The notes: generated by a model not told the origin, from the letters alone. Positions 42,509-51,321 are shown, counted from the first letter of the stretch. The stretch is 64,000 nucleotides of DNA from Burkholderia ubonensis subsp. mesacidophila (GCF_002097715.1 NZ_CP020737.1:2170001-2234000), one strand, 5' to 3'. Program-made: numbers and translations.

Positions 42509-43516
42509 TCACCCCGCCTGCAGCCCGCTGTTCGCGGCGCGCTGGCGCAACAGGCCGAGCACCGCGTCGCAATACGGCGTCGGCACGTCCAGCTTGCGCC
42601 CCAGTTCCGGAAACACGCCGAGGATCGGCCCGATCTCGAGCGCTCGCCCCGCTTCGAAATCCTGCAGCATCGACGTCCGGAACGCGCCGAGCTTGCGCGT
42701 CAGCGCCATGCGCTCCGGCGCGCTCACACCGGTATCCAGGCCCAGCTTCGCGCCGATCGCGGCCGCCTCCTCCATCATCCGCAGCGCGAGCGCATGCGTG
42801 TAAGGATCGTCGAGCAGGCGGTCGGCCGTCGAGCCCGTCAGCGCGCTCAACGGATTCATGTTCATGTTGCCCCACAGCTTCGCCCAGATCTCAGTGCGAA
42901 TCGCCGGCGTCGTCTCGACGTCGAAGCCACCCGCGGCCAGCGCCGCCGCGAAGCGCGACGCAGCCGCGTCGCGCGCCGGATCGGGCGCGCCGACGATCAG
43001 GCGATTGCCGCGTCCGCGCCGCACGACGCCCGGCGCGTCGGTGCTCGACGACAGGTGCACGACGCAGCCGATCGCCTGCGCCGGCGGCAGCGCCGCGGAC
43101 ACCGCACCGCCCGGATCGACCGCTTCGAGCGGCACGCCGTCGAGCCGCCCGGCCAACCCGTGAGTAAACCACCACGGCAGGCCGTTCATCGCCGCGACGA
43201 TCACCGTCCGCGGTCCGACGAGCGGCGCAATGCGCGCCGCCAGATCCGGCAGCGCCTGCGCCTTCAGCGCGATCACCACGTAGTCCTGCACGCCGAGCGC
43301 GGCCGCGTCGTCGCTGGCGTCGACCGGGACCGACGACATCGCGCCCGTCTCGTCGAGCACGCGCACGCCGTGCGTCTTCAGCGCGTCGAGCGTCGCGCCG
43401 CGCGCGTAGGCGCTCACGCGCATGCCGGCCTGCGCAAGCGCGGCCGCAAGCAGTCCGCCGATCGCGCCGACGCCGACCACCGCCGCGCGCACCGACCCTG
43501 AATTTACGTCGTTCAT
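42509..43516 (-). CDS. 2-dehydropantoate 2-reductase family protein
   Basis: A 335-residue NADPH-dependent ketopantoate-reductase (PanE/ApbA) family enzyme. The N-terminal Rossmann motif is AAVVGVGAIGGLLAAALAQAG near residues 11-31 (given as VVGVGAIGGLLAAALAQAG), the substrate domain includes the lysine-bearing TEIWAKLWGNMNMNPLSALTG near residues 208-228, split TEIWAKLWGNM and NPLSALTG, and the late SMLQDFEAGRALEIGPILG motif near residue 280. Burkholderia genomes often carry several paralogues, so it may not be the pantothenate-pathway copy; I withhold the panE symbol. It lies 80 bases downstream of the LuxR gene on the same strand and may be co-transcribed. Confidence 0.87.
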   Translation of the reverse strand: MNDVNSGSVRAAVVGVGAIGGLLAAALAQAGMRVSAYARGATLDALKTHGVRVLDETGAMSSVPVDASDDAAALGVQDYVVIALKAQALPDLAARIAPLVGPRTVIVAAMNGLPWWFTHGLAGRLDGVPLEAVDPGGAVSAALPPAQAIGCVVHLSSSTDAPGVVRRGRGNRLIVGAPDPARDAAASRFAAALAAGGFDVETTPAIRTEIWAKLWGNMNMNPLSALTGSTADRLLDDPYTHALALRMMEEAAAIGAKLGLDTGVSAPERMALTRKLGAFRTSMLQDFEAGRALEIGPILGVFPELGRKLDVPTPYCDAVLGLLRQRAANSGLQAG

Positions 43517-43596
43517 GATGGGGTTTCGTCTCCTGAGAGCTGACGAGCATAGCGCGCCATGGTTGCGCATACAACCATCTGCACGAGTGGATCGAC

Positions 43597-44748
43597 TCAG
43601 CGCGGCCTGTCGCCTGCGGACGCAGTCGCAGGCACGTCGCACGGCGGCTCGACGGCCGCGCCGAGCACGCCCGCGATCTGGCTCTTGTCGTGCATGCCGA
43701 GCTTGCGATACGCACAGCGCAGATAATGCCGCACGGTCGTCGGTGAGATGGCCATCTGCTGCGCAACCTCCTTGTGCGAGCGTCCGGCGCCGTAATAGCG
43801 GATCGCCGCGAGCTCGCGCGGGCTCAGCCGGTCGAGCAGCGAGCGGGGCCGCGCGTCGAGCTGGAACAGGCCCGCGACCGGCACGCACCGGATGCGCAGC
43901 GCAGCGCCGACAAACGGCTGCGCAGGCTGGCGCCGCAGGTGCGCGACGAGCGGCTCGGGCAGGCGCGCGCCTGTCCATCCCGGCCACTCGGCCTGCATGA
44001 CCGCGTCGAAACCGCGGTCCGCGTGGTGCAGCACGCCAAAGTTGTCGCACAGCGCACGCGCGGCCGGCACGGCCGCATCGCCGCCGACACGCATCAGCTG
44101 CGCGGCGCGATTGATCGTCAGCGCGGCGGCCAGGTGCGGGATCACTTCCTCGAAGCGGCGCGCGTCGTCGTCGTCGAACGGGCAATGCAGCCCCTGGCGG
44201 TAGATCGACAGGAAGGTTCTCAGGCCGAAGCGGCGGTCGAGCGTGCACACGCACATCAGTTGCGCGAGCCCGTATTTCACGCACCAGTCGCGAAAACGGC
44301 CGTCGAGCCCGCGCTCGACGACCGACAGCCGCACCGCGCGGCCGTCGGCGCCGTGCAACGTACGGCGCGCGAGCGGATCGCAGTCGCGCACGCGCTTCCA
44401 GTCGCCGAAGAACGCATGCGGCAGGCGGTACAGGAAGCTGTTGTGCATCACGGGGCCGGCCGCCGTGTGCGTCGCGACGCCCGTCCACGCGGCGTCGAAC
44501 GGAATCAGCGCGCGCAGCAGCCCGAAGAAACGGCATTCGAATTCGCCGATGCCGGCCTGCCCGGCAAGCGCGTACAAGTCGAGCAGCAGCAGGCCGAGCG
44601 CGCGGCCGCGCACATCGTCGCGATCGACGCCGTCGAAATCGGTGCGTCGCGGCGGCAGCGCGGGCCATGCGGATTCGTCCAGCACGATCGCGGCCGGCAC
44701 GTCGCGCAGCACGTCGAGGTCCTGCCCGATATCCGTCGTGATCCTCAC
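43597..44748 (-). CDS. LuxR family transcriptional regulator
   Basis: A 383-residue regulator with a C-terminal LuxR-type helix-turn-helix: LSPRELAAIRYYGAGRSHKE, then VAQQMAISPTTVRHYLRCAY and RKLGMHDKSQIAGVL, near residues 305-365. The long N-terminal region has no autoinducer-binding or receiver signature that I recognise; it contains LIPFDAAWTGVATHTA and FLSIYRQGLHCPFDDDDA, GAF-like in feel. I choose GTG 44748 because GGGGAG lies six bases upstream; a GTG at 44787 would begin only ten bases after a perfect -10. It is divergent from the porin-MFS-deacetylase operon, which it may control. Confidence 0.85.
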   Translation of the reverse strand: MRITTDIGQDLDVLRDVPAAIVLDESAWPALPPRRTDFDGVDRDDVRGRALGLLLLDLYALAGQAGIGEFECRFFGLLRALIPFDAAWTGVATHTAAGPVMHNSFLYRLPHAFFGDWKRVRDCDPLARRTLHGADGRAVRLSVVERGLDGRFRDWCVKYGLAQLMCVCTLDRRFGLRTFLSIYRQGLHCPFDDDDARRFEEVIPHLAAALTINRAAQLMRVGGDAAVPAARALCDNFGVLHHADRGFDAVMQAEWPGWTGARLPEPLVAHLRRQPAQPFVGAALRIRCVPVAGLFQLDARPRSLLDRLSPRELAAIRYYGAGRSHKEVAQQMAISPTTVRHYLRCAYRKLGMHDKSQIAGVLGAAVEPPCDVPATASAGDRPR

Positions 44749-44792
44749 TTCCCGCTCCCCTGCCCCGACCGGGCTGATCTTGCGCACGGCCG

Positions 44793-44821
44793 ATTATAGC
44801 GAGCGGTTTTTTTGGCGAAAC
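44793..44821 (-). promoter_or_regulatory. probable promoter of the LuxR gene
   Basis: A perfect TATAAT on the minus strand (44798-44793), about 45 bases upstream of the preferred GTG start; the -35 (TTTCGC or GTTTCG) is weak, so an activator may be needed. Confidence 0.45.
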
Positions 44822-44944
44822 CGTGCGCCGCGACGCGCGGCGGCCCCATCCAATTGAACGGGGCGCAGCGGATTGCTGCTCCGCATCACGCCCCTTTTCA
44901 CGGCCGCAGCGCCCGGCGGCGCGCACCTCGGGGGTTTTCCGCAC

Positions 44945-44958
44945 CGTTCATCTGAACG
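44945..44958 (+). promoter_or_regulatory. palindrome upstream of the porin gene
   Basis: CGTTCA, TC, TGAACG: a 14-base near-perfect palindrome 90 bases upstream of the porin start, in the 299-base divergent gap. A possible operator for the LuxR regulator; no proof in the sequence. Confidence 0.35.
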
Positions 44959-45047
44959 ACTTTCGCGCGGCTTCCCCACTACCGACACTGCATCGCGACA
45001 ACAGCCGCAACGACGGCACGCGACATCGGTATGGAGAACTCAACGTC

Positions 45048-46091
45048 ATGAACCCGCGCTTCATCCGCACGGCCTCGGCCGCTGCGGCGCTCGCCGCCTG
45101 CAGTGCGTCCGCGCACGCGCAGTCGACCCTCACGCTGTACGGCGCGCTCGACGCCGGCGTGCAGTACCTGACGCATGCCGACGGGCATCGCGCCGCGTGG
45201 CAATTGCAGAACTATGGCATCGTGCCGTCGCAGATCGGGCTGAAAGGCCGCGAGGATCTCGGCGGCGGCTGGCTTGCGCTCTTCAAGCTCGAACAGGGGA
45301 TCAACGTGAACGACGGCACGTCGACCGCGCCAGGCTACGCGTTCTTCCGCGGCGCGTACCTGGGCGTCGCGGGTCCCGCCGGTACCGTCACGCTCGGCCG
45401 GCAGTTCAGCGTGCTGTTCGACAAGACGCTGTTCTACGACCCGCTGTGGTACGCGTCGTACAGCGGCCAGGGCGTGCTCATGCCGATGTCGGCCAACTTC
45501 ATCGACCATTCGGTCAAGTACCAGTCGCCGACGTTCGGCGGCTTCGACGTCGAGGCGCTCGCCGCGACCGCCGGCGTCGCCGGCAACACACGCGCCGGCC
45601 GCGTGCTCGAACTCGGCGGCCAGTACACGAGCAACAGCCTGTCGGTCAGCGCGGTATTGCATCAGGCGCACGGCGACGCGCCCGCCGCGAGCGACGCCTC
45701 CGGGCGCCGCCGCGAGCTCGGCACGCTCGCCATGCGCTACGCGTTCGACGCACTGCCGCTAACCCTCTACGCCGGCGTCGAGCGGCTCACCGGCGACCTC
45801 GACGCGGCGCGCACGATCGCCTGGGGCGGCGCGCGCTACCTGACGTCGAACGGCATCGGCCTGAACGCCGGCGTCTATCACACCGACTCGCGCACGCCGG
45901 CGATCGGCCATCCGACATTGTTCATCGCGAGCACAACCTACGCGTTGTCGAAAGGCACCGTCGCGTACCTGAACCTCGGCTACGCGCGCAACAGCGGACA
46001 GAGTTCGCAGACCGTCTACGAATACGACCCGACGCCGCTCGCCGGCGCATCGCAGTTCGGCGCGATGGTCGGCATGTATCACCTGTTCTGA
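45048..46091 (+). CDS. outer-membrane porin (Gram-negative porin family)
   Basis: A 347-residue trimeric general porin of the Burkholderia/Neisseria type. A signal peptide (TASAAAALAACSASAHA then QS) precedes STLTLYGALDAGVQYLTH, the standard first beta strand. Repeated amphipathic strands follow, with the conserved QIGLKGREDLGGGWLALFKLEQG (given here as QIGLKGREDLGGG and LFKLEQG), LGRQFSVLFDKTL and the C-terminal strand ending GAMVGMYHLF with terminal phenylalanine for BAM recognition. First gene of a three-gene operon with an MFS transporter and a deacetylase. Confidence 0.93.
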   Translation: MNPRFIRTASAAAALAACSASAHAQSTLTLYGALDAGVQYLTHADGHRAAWQLQNYGIVPSQIGLKGREDLGGGWLALFKLEQGINVNDGTSTAPGYAFFRGAYLGVAGPAGTVTLGRQFSVLFDKTLFYDPLWYASYSGQGVLMPMSANFIDHSVKYQSPTFGGFDVEALAATAGVAGNTRAGRVLELGGQYTSNSLSVSAVLHQAHGDAPAASDASGRRRELGTLAMRYAFDALPLTLYAGVERLTGDLDAARTIAWGGARYLTSNGIGLNAGVYHTDSRTPAIGHPTLFIASTTYALSKGTVAYLNLGYARNSGQSSQTVYEYDPTPLAGASQFGAMVGMYHLF

Positions 46092-46121
46092 CCTGCCCCA
46101 CGACCTTCACGAGACCCCGCC

Positions 46122-47330
46122 ATGAAAACCCTCTCCCCGGATGCCGCGCTGCCGCCCGCCGGCCAGGCGTCGACGTTCGCGCGCCCGACGCTCGTCGCGC
46201 TCGTCGTGTTCGCCGCAATCACCCCGCTGCTGCTGCTCGTCGCGCCGGCCGTCGCCGGACAGCTCACGACCCAGTTCGGGCTGTCCGCATCGCAGATCGG
46301 CACGTACTTCTTCGTCGAGCTCGGCGCGTTCAGCCTCGCGACCGTGCCGTCGTATCTGTGGCTCGGCCGCGTCGATACGCGCCGCGTCGCCGCATGCGCG
46401 ATCGCGCTGTTCGGCGCGGGCAACCTGCTCACCGCATTGTGGATGCCCGGCTTCGGCCCGCTCCTCGCGCTGCGCGCGGCGACCGCACTCGGCGGCGGCT
46501 CGCTGATGGTGCTCTGCATGACGAGCGCGGCGACGAGCGACAACAGCGACCGCGTATACGGGCTGTGGGTCGTCGGCCAGCTGATCGCTGGTGCAATCGG
46601 GCTGTTCGTGCTGCCGCACGTGTTCGCGGCGTTCGGGTTGCGCGCGCTGTACGCGGCGCTCGCCGTGCTCGCAATCTGCGCGGCGCCGCTGGCGCGCGGC
46701 TTTCCGCCGTCGCTCGGCGAACGCGCGTCGGCTGCGCAGCCGTCGGGCGCGCGCACGATCCGCGCGCCGGGCCGTCTCCTTGCGCTCGCGATCGGTGCCG
46801 TGCTGACGTTCTACCTCGCGATTGGCAGCGTCTGGACGTTCGCGAGCCGCGCCGCCGCCGATGCGGGGCTCGATCCGCAAGCGACCGGCAACATGCTCGC
46901 GATCGCCAGCGTGATGGGCATCGCCGGCGCGGCGCTCGCGTCGTGCCTCGGCGGCCGGCTCGCGCGGCGCGCGATGCTGGCCGCCGGCTACGCGCTGCTC
47001 GCCGCGTCGCTCGTCGCGCTGGCCGGGCGGCCGCACGCAACAGGCTATGGCGCCGCGATCTTCGCGTTCAAGTTCGCGTGGACGTTCGTGCTGCCGTTCA
47101 TCCTCGCGACCGTCGCGCAGATCGACGCGTCGGGCCGCCTCGTCGCGACGCTCAACTTCGTGATCGGCGCCGGTCTCGCCGCCGGCCCGCTGCTCGCCGG
47201 GCTGATGCTCGATGCCGGCGGCACGATGCGCGTGCTGTTCGTCGCCGCGACGGCCGTGTCGGCCGCTTCACTCGCCGCGCTGCTGCACATCGACCGGCGC
47301 GCGCGCCCTTCCGTTTCCCCACAACCGTGA
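46122..47330 (+). CDS. MFS transporter
   Basis: A 402-residue inner-membrane major-facilitator protein with about twelve hydrophobic segments, from TLVALVVFAAITPLLLLVA to VLFVAATAVSAASLAALL. The loop between helices 2 and 3 has LGRVDTRRVAACAIA, a degenerate motif A (consensus G-x3-D-R-x-G-R-R/K). No substrate can be read. It lies 30 bases after the porin stop and 16 before the deacetylase start, so the porin, transporter and deacetylase are likely one transcript for uptake and processing of one compound. Confidence 0.87.
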   Translation: MKTLSPDAALPPAGQASTFARPTLVALVVFAAITPLLLLVAPAVAGQLTTQFGLSASQIGTYFFVELGAFSLATVPSYLWLGRVDTRRVAACAIALFGAGNLLTALWMPGFGPLLALRAATALGGGSLMVLCMTSAATSDNSDRVYGLWVVGQLIAGAIGLFVLPHVFAAFGLRALYAALAVLAICAAPLARGFPPSLGERASAAQPSGARTIRAPGRLLALAIGAVLTFYLAIGSVWTFASRAAADAGLDPQATGNMLAIASVMGIAGAALASCLGGRLARRAMLAAGYALLAASLVALAGRPHATGYGAAIFAFKFAWTFVLPFILATVAQIDASGRLVATLNFVIGAGLAAGPLLAGLMLDAGGTMRVLFVAATAVSAASLAALLHIDRRARPSVSPQP

Positions 47331-47346
47331 CAGGTCACGCACATCC

Positions 47347-48456
47347 ATGAATCGCACTGCCTTCTTCACCGACGAACGCACCTTCTGGCATACGGGCGGC
47401 ACGCATGCGCTGTTCTTCCCGGTCGGCGGCTGGGTGCAGCCGCCGTCGGCCGCGAGCTACGCGGAATCGCCCGACTCCAAGCGCCGCTTCCTGTCGCTCG
47501 TGCAGGCGTCCGGCCTCGCCGCGCAGCTCGACCTGCGCGGCGCGCCGGCCGCGACGACCGACGACCTGCTGCGCATCCATCCGGCCGGCTATCTCGACGC
47601 GTTCCGCGCGCTCAGCGACGCGAACGGCGGCGATCTCGGCGATCTCGCGCCGTTCGGCAAGGGCAGCTACGAGATCGCTGCACTGTCGGCAGGCCTCGCG
47701 ATCGCCGCGGTCGACGCGGTCGTCGCAGGACGCGCGCCCAACGCGTTCTCGCTGTCGCGGCCGCCCGGCCATCATTGCCTGCGAGACCGCCCGATGGGCT
47801 TCTGCCTGCTCGCGAACATCCCGATCGCGATCGAGGCCGCGCGCGCGACGCACTGCGTCGGCCGCGTCGCGGTGATCGACTGGGACGTGCATCACGGCAA
47901 CGGCACCCAGTCGATCTATTACGACGATCCGCGCACGCTGACGATCTCGCTGCACCAGGACCGCTGCTTTCCGCCCGGTTACAGCGGCGCGGACGACCGC
48001 GGCGCCGGCGCGGGCAGTGGCGCGAATATCAATGTCCCGCTGCTCGCGGGCAGCGGCGACGATGCGTACCGCTATGCGTTCGAGCGCATCGTGCTGCCCG
48101 CGCTCGAGCGCTTCCGGCCGGAACTGATCGTCGTTGCGAGCGGCCTCGACGCGAGCGCGGTCGATCCGCTCGCGCGCATGCAGCTTCACAGCGACAGCTA
48201 CCGGTTCATGACGCGCGCGGTGCGGGACGTCGCGCGGCGGCTCTGCACAGGGCGTCTGGCGATCGTTCACGAAGGCGGCTACTCGGAGGCGTACGTGCCG
48301 TTCTGCGGACTCGCGATCGTCGAGGAGCTGGCGGGCGTGCGCACCGATGTCGCCGACCCGATGCTCGAGCTCGCGATCGCTCAGCAGCCCGGCGAGCGGT
48401 TCTGTACGTTCCAGCGCGGGCTGCTCGACGAACTTGCGGCGTCGTTCGATCTGTGA
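47347..48456 (+). CDS. class II histone deacetylase-like amidohydrolase
   Basis: Zinc-dependent hydrolase of the arginase/deacetylase fold, 369 residues, close in length and motifs to bacterial HDAH enzymes. The general-base histidines are in RPPGHHCLRDRPMGFCLLAN near residues 139-158, the metal-binding Asp/His in VIDWDVHHGNGTQ near residues 176-188, the third metal ligand in VVASGLDASAVDPLARM near residues 260-276, and the catalytic tyrosine in VHEGGYSEAYVPF near residues 310-322. Possible substrates are acetylated polyamines or other N-acyl amines. The operon with a porin and MFS permease suggests an imported acylated compound. Confidence 0.9.
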   Translation: MNRTAFFTDERTFWHTGGTHALFFPVGGWVQPPSAASYAESPDSKRRFLSLVQASGLAAQLDLRGAPAATTDDLLRIHPAGYLDAFRALSDANGGDLGDLAPFGKGSYEIAALSAGLAIAAVDAVVAGRAPNAFSLSRPPGHHCLRDRPMGFCLLANIPIAIEAARATHCVGRVAVIDWDVHHGNGTQSIYYDDPRTLTISLHQDRCFPPGYSGADDRGAGAGSGANINVPLLAGSGDDAYRYAFERIVLPALERFRPELIVVASGLDASAVDPLARMQLHSDSYRFMTRAVRDVARRLCTGRLAIVHEGGYSEAYVPFCGLAIVEELAGVRTDVADPMLELAIAQQPGERFCTFQRGLLDELAASFDL

Positions 48457-48552
48457 CGCCCGTTGCGCGCGGCAGCGCGGCCCTTGCGTAATCGGCGCGA
48501 ATGCGGTTTCCTGTGCGTTTGCACAAGCGGGGCCTGGAGCCGCACTCATCCG

Positions 48553-48768
48553 ATGAAATCGTCTCCGCGCGAGAAGACGCGCCGCAGGCCGTCCAACCTG
48601 GTGCTGAATATCGCCGCCATTCTGGTTGGCCTCATCACGTTCGGAATCGGCGCGGCCTGGCTGATCTACAGCTGGATCGTCGACCGCGAAGCGCAATATT
48701 TCGCGATTCCGCTGGTGTTCTCGGTGCCGGTGATTGTCGCGGTCGCGGTGCGGAGTTTCTGGGATTAG
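48553..48768 (+). CDS. small two-helix membrane protein, hypothetical
   Basis: A 71-residue protein with a basic N-terminus (KSSPREKTRRRPSN) and two hydrophobic helices (LNIAAILVGLITFGIGAAWL and IPLVFSVPVIVAVAVRSF). I do not recognise a family. Start ATG 48553 is chosen because upstream residues would read through the region after the deacetylase gene. It is on the same strand 96 bases downstream of the deacetylase gene and could be its last operon member or independent. Confidence 0.6.
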   Translation: MKSSPREKTRRRPSNLVLNIAAILVGLITFGIGAAWLIYSWIVDREAQYFAIPLVFSVPVIVAVAVRSFWD

Positions 48769-48807
48769 TGTCTGTTCGCGCCCATCCCGGGCTTGCGCCG
48801 GCCGCGC

Positions 48808-48850
48808 AAAAAACAAAAAAGCGCTGCGGTCGGCCGACCGGCAGCGCTTC
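48808..48850 (-). terminator. Rho-independent terminator after tRNA-Leu
   Basis: On the minus strand AAGCGCTGC ... GCAGCGCTTTTTTGTTTTTT with an inner GGTCGGCCGACC stem, 34 bases beyond the tRNA-Leu 3' end. Confidence 0.9.
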
Positions 48851-48884
48851 TTCGACGGACCGCCCGTCAAGGGCGGTGTCCAAC

Positions 48885-48971
48885 TGGTGCGTGAGGCCGG
48901 ACTCGAACCGGCACACCCTTGCGGGCGTCAGGACCTAAACCTGGTGCGTCTACCAATTTCGCCACTCACGC
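48885..48971 (-). tRNA. tRNA-Leu (TAG)
   Basis: An 87-nt class II tRNA on the minus strand: acceptor GCGTGAG with CTCACGC, D-arm TGGCGAAATTGGTAGACGCA, anticodon TAG in CAGGTTTAGGTCCTG, long variable arm CGCCCGCAAGGGTG, T-loop GGTTCGAGTCC and encoded CCA. The 430-base gap between 48769 and 49198 holds this tRNA and its terminator. Confidence 0.96.
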
Positions 48972-49198
48972 GCATCTCTGTCGCCTGCCCGCGCGAGGTG
49001 CGTCGGGCGCCCGGGCCGTCACGCCGACATGAAAAACCGGCGCGCCCGATCAGGCGAGCGCGAGATTCTACCCGATCTGCGCAGCATTGTCTGCATCGGC
49101 CGACGAGGTTCACGCGCCGGTGCTAGAATGCCGCGCTTGATGCTTCCGGCGGTGCGCAACCGCACGTCCCCGATTCCGCCCCCGACCCGATTCCGCAC

Positions 49199-50032
49199 GT
49201 GAATTTCGACGACTACTGTCAGCAGAAAGCCGCGCCCGCCGGCTCCAGTGTCTACTACGCGTTGCGGCAGGCGCCGTTCGCGGTCCAGCCGCGCCTCACC
49301 GCCCTCTTCGCGCTGCGCCGCGAACTCGAGGAAACCGTCAAGGAAACCAGCGACCCGACCGTCGGCCATACCAAGCTCGCGTGGTGGCACAAGGAACTCG
49401 CGGCGCTGGCCGCCGGAGAACCGTCGCATCCGGTGACGAAGGCACTCGCGCAGCACCATCCGTCGATCGTGTCCGAAGCCGATGCGCTGCGCGCGCTGGT
49501 CAGCGGCTACGGAATGGATCTCGAACAGGCGCGCTACCTCGATTTCGCGAACCTGCGGCGCTACATCGTGCAAGTGGGCGGCGGCTTCGCGTCGCTCGTC
49601 GCGCGGGCCAGCGCCGCGCGCCCGGCCGAGCCGCAGCCGTGGGCCGACGAAGTCGGCCACGCGCTGATGCTCGCGCAATTCGTGCAGGAGCTCGGCAACG
49701 ACGCACGGCACGGCCGCATCTACCTGCCGATCGACGAGCTGCAACGCTACAACGTGACGGCCGCGGACCTGCTGAACCGGCGCTACAGCCCCGCGTTCAC
49801 CGAACTGCTGACGTTCCAGACCGCTCGGGCGCGCGACGCGCTCGCGGCCGCCGACGCAGCAATTCCCGCCGCCGAGCGCCGCGCGCAGCGCACGCTGCGC
49901 GCGCAACTCGCGCTTGCCGGCGCGTTGCTCGTCGAGATCGAGCGCGACGGCTACCAGGTTCTGCACCAGCGCATCGCGCTGACGCCGATCCGCAAGCTGT
50001 GGATCGCGTGGCGCGCCGCGCGCCGCCGTTGA
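49199..50032 (+). CDS. HpnD-like squalene/phytoene synthase family protein lacking Asp motifs
   Basis: A 277-residue trans-isoprenyl-synthase-fold protein most like presqualene diphosphate synthase HpnD: NFDDYCQQKAAPAGSSVYYA start, TKLAWWHKEL near residues 58-67, DARHGRIYLPIDELQRYNV near residues 168-186 and the C-terminal LHQRIALTPIRKLWIAW. However the first Asp-rich motif (usually DDxxD) reads EETVK at residues 44-48, and the second (usually RDxxED) reads QELGND at 163-168. Catalytic prenyl transfer is therefore doubtful. Related non-catalytic proteins (NDUFAF6) act in complex I assembly in eukaryotes; whether that applies here is speculation. It starts at GTG 49199, with no hpn genes nearby. 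Confidence 0.8.
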   Translation: MNFDDYCQQKAAPAGSSVYYALRQAPFAVQPRLTALFALRRELEETVKETSDPTVGHTKLAWWHKELAALAAGEPSHPVTKALAQHHPSIVSEADALRALVSGYGMDLEQARYLDFANLRRYIVQVGGGFASLVARASAARPAEPQPWADEVGHALMLAQFVQELGNDARHGRIYLPIDELQRYNVTAADLLNRRYSPAFTELLTFQTARARDALAAADAAIPAAERRAQRTLRAQLALAGALLVEIERDGYQVLHQRIALTPIRKLWIAWRAARRR

Positions 50033-50054
50033 CATTCCTGCCGTCGACGCTCCG

Positions 50055-51269
50055 CTACACCCTCAAAAGCGGCAGCGGCTCGAAGCGCTGCTGCAGCACG
50101 CGCGTCGCATCAAGCCCCCACCAGGACCCAAGCACCGTCGCATAGAGCTGGCGGAAGTCGACCGCGACCGGCAGGTTGCCGTTGCCGTCGAGCCGCCCGA
50201 GCGCGGGCGGCGCACCATACAGGCCGCCGGCCACGCGCCCGCCCATCACGAAATGCGGCGCGGCCGTGCCATGGTCGGTGCCGTTGCTCTGGTTCTCGCG
50301 CACGCGCCGCCCGAACTCCGCATACGTCATCACGAGCGTCTCGTTCCAGCGCCCGAGTTCGAGCAGCGCGCCGCGCATCGCGCTCATCCCTTCGGCGAAC
50401 TGCTTGAGCAGCGCCGCCTGCTGTCCCGGCTGGTTCTGGTGCGTGTCGAAACCGTTGAGCGTGAGCCGCAGCACCGCAACCCCGTCCTGCGCGGCCTGCC
50501 CCGATGCTTCGCACGCGGCGAGCACCTGCATCGCGGTCTTCACCGCGGTGCCGAACGCGCCGCCCGGAAACGCCGTCCTGAATTCCCGCATCCCGCCGCG
50601 CGGCCGCAGCCGGTCCGCCGCCTTCACGATGTCGTTCTCGACGTCGATGATGTGCGCGAGCGCCGGGTTCTGCTCGCGCAGCGACACAGGCTCGGCGAGC
50701 CGCGCGGCGCGAATGAACTGCGCCGGATTGACGAGTGCGATCGCACGCGCGCCGTTCGCGAGCGGCCCCATCTCGGCGCTGCCGAGCACCACGCCGTCCG
50801 CCGCGAAGCCGGGCGGCACCGGCGCCTGCGCAAACGTACGCGTGAGCCAGCCTTCTCGCAGGTATTGGTCGGAACGCGACGCGGTATCCCAGATCTCGAT
50901 CGAGCGGAAATGCGACAGGTTCGGCTGCGGATAGCCGACACCCTGCACGACCGCGACCTGCCGGTCGCGCCACAGCGGCATCAGCGCGGCGAGCGACGGA
51001 TGCAGCCCGGTGCGTTCGTCGAGCTGCAGCACCTGCTCGCGCTTGATGCCGATGCTGCGGCGGAACTGGTAGTACAGCGGGTCCGCATACGGCACGACGG
51101 TATTGAGGCCATCGTTGCCGCCCTTCAGCTCGACGAGGATCAGCACGTTCGCATAGCCCGCGCCCGCCTTCGTCGCCGCGAGCGGGGCCGCCAGCGCGCC
51201 GGGCTGCCACAGCGACACGCCTGCCGTCGCGGCGGCACCGGTGAGCGCGAGGAAATCGCGTCGGTTCAT
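50055..51269 (-). CDS. DUF1501 family exported protein
   Basis: A 404-residue protein of the DUF1501 (sulfatase-like fold) family, function unknown. The start MNRRDFLALTGAAATAGVSL is a twin-arginine signal, so it is exported folded to the periplasm. Family hallmarks include LILVELKGGNDGLNTVVPYAD near residues 44-64, given as LVELKGGNDGLNTVVP, FDTHQNQPGQQAALL near residue 275, and EFGRRVRENQSNGTDHGTAAPHF, given as EFGRRVREN and GTDHGTAAPHF, near residue 315. It follows the DUF1800 gene after 52 bases on the same strand; the pair is a common bacterial unit. Confidence 0.88.
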   Translation of the reverse strand: MNRRDFLALTGAAATAGVSLWQPGALAAPLAATKAGAGYANVLILVELKGGNDGLNTVVPYADPLYYQFRRSIGIKREQVLQLDERTGLHPSLAALMPLWRDRQVAVVQGVGYPQPNLSHFRSIEIWDTASRSDQYLREGWLTRTFAQAPVPPGFAADGVVLGSAEMGPLANGARAIALVNPAQFIRAARLAEPVSLREQNPALAHIIDVENDIVKAADRLRPRGGMREFRTAFPGGAFGTAVKTAMQVLAACEASGQAAQDGVAVLRLTLNGFDTHQNQPGQQAALLKQFAEGMSAMRGALLELGRWNETLVMTYAEFGRRVRENQSNGTDHGTAAPHFVMGGRVAGGLYGAPPALGRLDGNGNLPVAVDFRQLYATVLGSWWGLDATRVLQQRFEPLPLLRV

Positions 51270-51321
51270 CGTGGGTCCTTTGCCGGCCACAGCGCATGCA
51301 TGCCGCGCCGGCGACTCGTCG

